DNA from: Candidatus Binatia bacterium
Lineage (GTDB): Bacteria; Desulfobacterota_B; Binatia; UBA9968
Direction: 5' to 3'
Length of the DNA: 8,082 nt
Assembly: GCA_025922795.1 (NCBI GenBank)
Contig: JAICHC010000099.1
Coordinates: 1-8,082, forward strand
The position numbers and the translations under genes are program-made. Under the pieces are notes generated by a model. That model saw only the letters and a program-made list of their open reading frames with translations, was not told the origin of the DNA and ran no database searches. Positions 5,863-8,082 of the stretch are shown one piece after another (positions within the stretch are counted from its first letter, which is position 1; every line of letters begins with the position of its first letter).

Positions 5863-7095
5863 TCAGCATGAGCGACAAGGTGGTTCGAGCTGAGCCGTCG
5901 GGGCCTCGCTGCTCGCCAGCCCCTGCTTGAGCACAAGAAAAAAAATTTTTCCTGGCCGGTTCATATAACCGGCGAGACCTGCCGCCTCGTCGCCGGTACC
6001 GAAGTAAAGATCGGCACGCTGGGGGCCGCGGATCGCTCCGCCGGTGTCTTGGTTCAGCATAAAACGCGTGATCGGACGCCACCCCGCCAATCGCCCTGCG
6101 CCATCGATGACGGGGATTTCCGTTTGAATCAAAGTGAGCGCCCCCTTGGGGAAAAGCCGTGCATCAGTGGCCAGTGAACGTCCGGCAGTAACCGGTACTT
6201 CGAGACTGCCAAGAGGACCGTTTTCGAGCACTCGAAAAAAGATATAACTTTCATTGTAGCTAAATATCTCGTTGAGCTCCTTCGGGTTTTCTCTCAGGTA
6301 GCGGCGCAGCCGCCGCATCGACATCTCTTCTCTGCCGACCTTGCCGCGATCGATAAGCAGCCGGCCGATGCTGCGATACGGCCGGCCGTTTTGTCCGGCG
6401 TACCCGACGCTCAACTGCATGCCATCGGGCAAACGAATGAGACCCGAGCCTTGAATGTGTAAAAAAAAGACATCGATCGGATCCTCGAGCCACGCGATTT
6501 CGAGGCCGCGCCCGCGCAGCGAGCCCGCCTCATCGATTTCGCGGCGGGAATAATAGGGTATGAATTGCTCGCCCTCCGCTCGGCCGAAAGTTTTCTCGAC
6601 AATCATTCTGGGCGTAAGCGTCACCTTTACGGCCATGATGAGATCCGCGGGCTTCCCGTAAATCGGATAGCGGAATTTTTCCGTCGGAAGGAGACTGCCT
6701 TCCAGGATCGGCTGGTAATAACCCGTGAACAACACCTCCGAGAGTTGTGGATCCGCACTGGACGGCAGGAGATCGAATCGCGAGTCGATCTCGCGAGCAA
6801 GACACTCCATGCAACGCCACTGGCCGAGGAGTTTCTCCAAGGCAAGAAGGGAGCCCGTGACCTCTGCGGCGGTCATGACACGCGGTTGTTCGCCGACCAC
6901 TCGATCCGGCGGCAGTTTCTGTAAGTAAACGAGACTCTGACGAATCGCTGCGCGCAACGACTCCGGATCGAGATCGTCGGCGATCGCGACCGGCTCCTTA
7001 ATTGATTTGGCGGGGCGGAGCCCCGTACAGCCGCTAAAAATCGCCGCCGGCAGGATCAGCAAAGCTAGGATCAGCACCTTGCAGCGAGGACGCAT
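5863..7095 (-). CDS. mltA: Membrane-bound lytic murein transglycosylase A
   Basis: A 410-residue MltA-family lipoprotein that cleaves the MurNAc-GlcNAc bond of peptidoglycan with formation of 1,6-anhydro-MurNAc. MRPRCKVLIL then a hydrophobic stretch leads to a lipobox FSGC, with C23 as the lipidated residue; Phe at -3 is less usual. Thr at +2, not Asp, predicts outer-membrane sorting. FTGYYQP (123-129) and FLHIQGSG (211-218) are MltA-domain signatures. The C-terminal 3D domain carries NQDTGGAIRG (348-357), whose D350 corresponds to the catalytic D308 of E. coli MltA, then ADLYFGTG and an end near GKIFFLVLK. About 20 extra residues follow. ATG 7095 is fixed by the signal peptide, but no Shine-Dalgarno sequence is visible. 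The start codon lies 11 bases from that of the divergent metallopeptidase gene. An A8 run at 5938-5945 could hide an indel affecting only the last residues. Confidence 0.95.
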   Translation of the reverse strand: MRPRCKVLILALLILPAAIFSGCTGLRPAKSIKEPVAIADDLDPESLRAAIRQSLVYLQKLPPDRVVGEQPRVMTAAEVTGSLLALEKLLGQWRCMECLAREIDSRFDLLPSSADPQLSEVLFTGYYQPILEGSLLPTEKFRYPIYGKPADLIMAVKVTLTPRMIVEKTFGRAEGEQFIPYYSRREIDEAGSLRGRGLEIAWLEDPIDVFFLHIQGSGLIRLPDGMQLSVGYAGQNGRPYRSIGRLLIDRGKVGREEMSMRRLRRYLRENPKELNEIFSYNESYIFFRVLENGPLGSLEVPVTAGRSLATDARLFPKGALTLIQTEIPVIDGAGRLAGWRPITRFMLNQDTGGAIRGPQRADLYFGTGDEAAGLAGYMNRPGKIFFLVLKQGLASSEAPTAQLEPPCRSC

Positions 7096-7106
7096 TTGCG
7101 CGAAAC

Positions 7107-7484
7107 TTGGCAGCGTTGACTCACGATGAGATCAGCAAAGAAGTAGCGCGGGTGCTCGACCGACTGCCGCGCCAATTTCGCAACGGATTGCGCAACGTTG
7201 AGTTTGTCGTCGAAGAACGCCCTTCGGTCGAGCTGTTGCGGGCCGAAGGACTGGACCCGCTTCTGGATACGTTGTACGGCATTTATCAGGGAGTTCCCCT
7301 GCCCGACCGATCCAGTCTCGACCCGCCGCTACTGCCGGACAAGATCACGATTTTCGCAGCTCCGTTGCTGCGAGATTTTCCCGACCCGAAAGAATTGCGC
7401 GAGGAAATTCGCATCACGGTCCTCCATGAAATCGCTCATTATTTTGGCATGGACGAAGAAGACGTAGAGGGCTTGGGATACTGA
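7107..7484 (+). CDS. Small zincin-like metallopeptidase (PF06262-type)
   Basis: A 125-residue protein with the zinc-binding motif HEIAH (107-111) followed by YFGMDEED, an HExxHxxG arrangement with acidic residues after the Gly, typical of the small 'Zincin_1' family. The rest fits the family in order: an N-terminal helix, LPRQFRNGLRNVEFVVEERPS (about 20-40), GIYQGVPLPDRS (58-69), LPDKITIFAAPLL, and an acidic helix leading to TVLHE. The length is normal for the family, whose cellular substrates are not well known. No signal peptide is present, so it should be cytosolic. The only starts available are TTG 7107 and TTG 7116, with no close Shine-Dalgarno sequence (GAGG at 7086-7089 is 17 bases away). 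The gene is divergent from mltA, so its promoter must lie inside the mltA coding region. It converges on the ornithine cyclodeaminase-like gene. Confidence 0.85.
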   Translation: MAALTHDEISKEVARVLDRLPRQFRNGLRNVEFVVEERPSVELLRAEGLDPLLDTLYGIYQGVPLPDRSSLDPPLLPDKITIFAAPLLRDFPDPKELREEIRITVLHEIAHYFGMDEEDVEGLGY

Positions 7485-7493
7485 TTAGGTTTT

Positions 7494-7560
7494 CGTCTAG
7501 CGTCCAGCGTCTCACGTTATAGACGCCTCAGCATTAACCCGAGACCCTGAACTCTAGACG
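7494..7560. terminator. Bidirectional terminator-like inverted repeats in a convergent spacer
   Basis: An outer pair, CGTCTAG (7494-7500) and CTAGACG (7554-7560), encloses a hairpin of GCGTCT (7507-7512) and AGACGC (7521-7526) with an 8-base loop. The outer right arm is followed by TTTTC on the plus strand, and the outer left arm is preceded by TTTT, which reads as AAAA on the minus strand. It lies between the stops of the metallopeptidase (7484) and the ornithine cyclodeaminase-like gene (7564). It probably helps to end transcription from one or both sides, but the stems are short and the T-run is only four bases. Confidence 0.4.
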
Positions 7561-7563
7561 TTT

Positions 7564-8082
7564 TCAATCCCGGATGTCCTGCAAAAACCACTCCGTCGGC
7601 AGCTCCCGCCCGACCTGTTGCTGCTTTGCTAACTCGACGACCTTCCCCGCGCAAGCGGCAAATTGCAGTCCCTGAGTTCCGGCGTTGATGAAGAAAGTCA
7701 CTTGCTTGTCGCTGGTCCGGCCTGGAACTTTGCCGGCCCGGACGTCCATGAAGTACTTGAAGTAATCGCCGCGGTAGTTGTCCACCGCAGGATTGGGAAT
7801 TCGCGCGCGTTCCTCCGGCTGGCCGGCAATATACCCCACATTGCCGTGCAAGCGAATCATGCCTTCGTCCATCGCCTCGATCGTGTTCCTGCCGAGCTTG
7901 ACGGAAAGATCGCACCGCTTGATCACCTTCGGCCCGACTTCACAGGCGCGAACGCAAGTGATGTGCGCGCCTTGCTTGAGCCACTCCGGCTCATCGAAGA
8001 CCGTCTGCGTCGAATCCGTGCAAGTCGCCACGATATCGGCCTCGCGCACGACCTTTTCCGGCGCGTCGACGGCCATGACTTC
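7564..8082 (-). CDS. Ornithine cyclodeaminase/mu-crystallin family protein, C-terminal part
   Basis: The frame is open to the right window edge, so the 5' part is missing; 172 residues are visible (the Met at 8076 is internal). EADIVATCTDS followed by FDEPEWLKQGAHITCVRA matches the Rossmann region of the ornithine cyclodeaminase/mu-crystallin family, where ADIV..AT.S...P.....W...G.H is usual. SDKQVTFFINAGTQGLQFAACAGKV matches the C-terminal ITVFKS.G.A..D...A signature, and the product ends with a short helix, PTEWFLQDIRD. These NAD(P)-dependent enzymes include ornithine cyclodeaminase, alanine dehydrogenases and imine/ketimine reductases. The NAD glycine motif and the substrate site lie mostly outside the window, so the reaction cannot be named. 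FINAGTQGLQ in place of the common FKSVGLAIQD suggests a divergent subgroup, and an insertion around NPAVDNYRGDYFKYFMD may be specific to it. Confidence 0.85.
   Translation of the reverse strand, partial: EVMAVDAPEKVVREADIVATCTDSTQTVFDEPEWLKQGAHITCVRACEVGPKVIKRCDLSVKLGRNTIEAMDEGMIRLHGNVGYIAGQPEERARIPNPAVDNYRGDYFKYFMDVRAGKVPGRTSDKQVTFFINAGTQGLQFAACAGKVVELAKQQQVGRELPTEWFLQDIRD

Noticed and set aside
5938..5950. A8T5 run near the mltA 3' end as a programmed frameshift site
   Set aside because: The frame as read gives the expected family C-terminus (GKIFFLVLK) without any shift; the run is only a possible indel risk for the last 20 residues.

Overview
This is a window of moderately GC-rich bacterial DNA (high 50s percent by eye). 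A predicted MltA-type outer-membrane lipoprotein and an AsmA-clan DUF748 protein point to a Gram-negative organism with an outer membrane. The mix of an orphan UbiD-family decarboxylase, a small PF06262-type metallopeptidase and an ornithine cyclodeaminase-like protein resembles environmental Proteobacteria or Desulfobacterota-like metagenome genomes, but I cannot assign a taxon from sequence alone. I saw no tRNA, rRNA, CRISPR array, transposase or phage gene, and no gene-free stretch longer than 300 bases.

Layout, left to right. Positions 1-294 hold the C-terminal tail of a protein resembling the DUF2911 family (frame 1). Around 105-125 it runs into the C-terminal part of a DUF748 protein in frame 3 (about 111-1373), which lacks the N-terminal part and start expected for that family. 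The junction is a real rearrangement with gene decay or an assembly chimera. A structured spacer follows, then an 81-residue protein of unknown function (1593-1838) with a good Shine-Dalgarno sequence and an extended -10 element. Next is a UbiD-family decarboxylase on the minus strand (1954-3384), divergent from an MFS transporter (about 3532-4725). Their shared spacer carries a 13-bp palindrome. A zinc-type CDF cation exporter (4767-5651, minus) converges on the transporter. Upstream of it lie two exact 16-bp direct repeats at a 17-bp period and a 14-bp perfect palindrome. An MltA lytic transglycosylase (5863-7095, minus) is divergent from a small HExxH metallopeptidase (7107-7484), with only 11 bp between the predicted start codons. 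The window ends in the C-terminal part of an ornithine cyclodeaminase/mu-crystallin family protein (7564-8082, minus, cut by the window edge).

How the genes work together: there is no single operon. Strand changes are frequent and the genes look like independent units. The only pairing with a plausible shared job is the divergent UbiD decarboxylase and MFS transporter, which could handle one aromatic or unsaturated acid substrate. MltA and DUF748 are envelope functions and the CDF protein is metal homeostasis. I do not see an undescribed multi-gene system. The points worth following up are the broken 5' junction, the intergenic repeats and palindromes, the unknown small gene, and the very tight mltA/metallopeptidase divergence.
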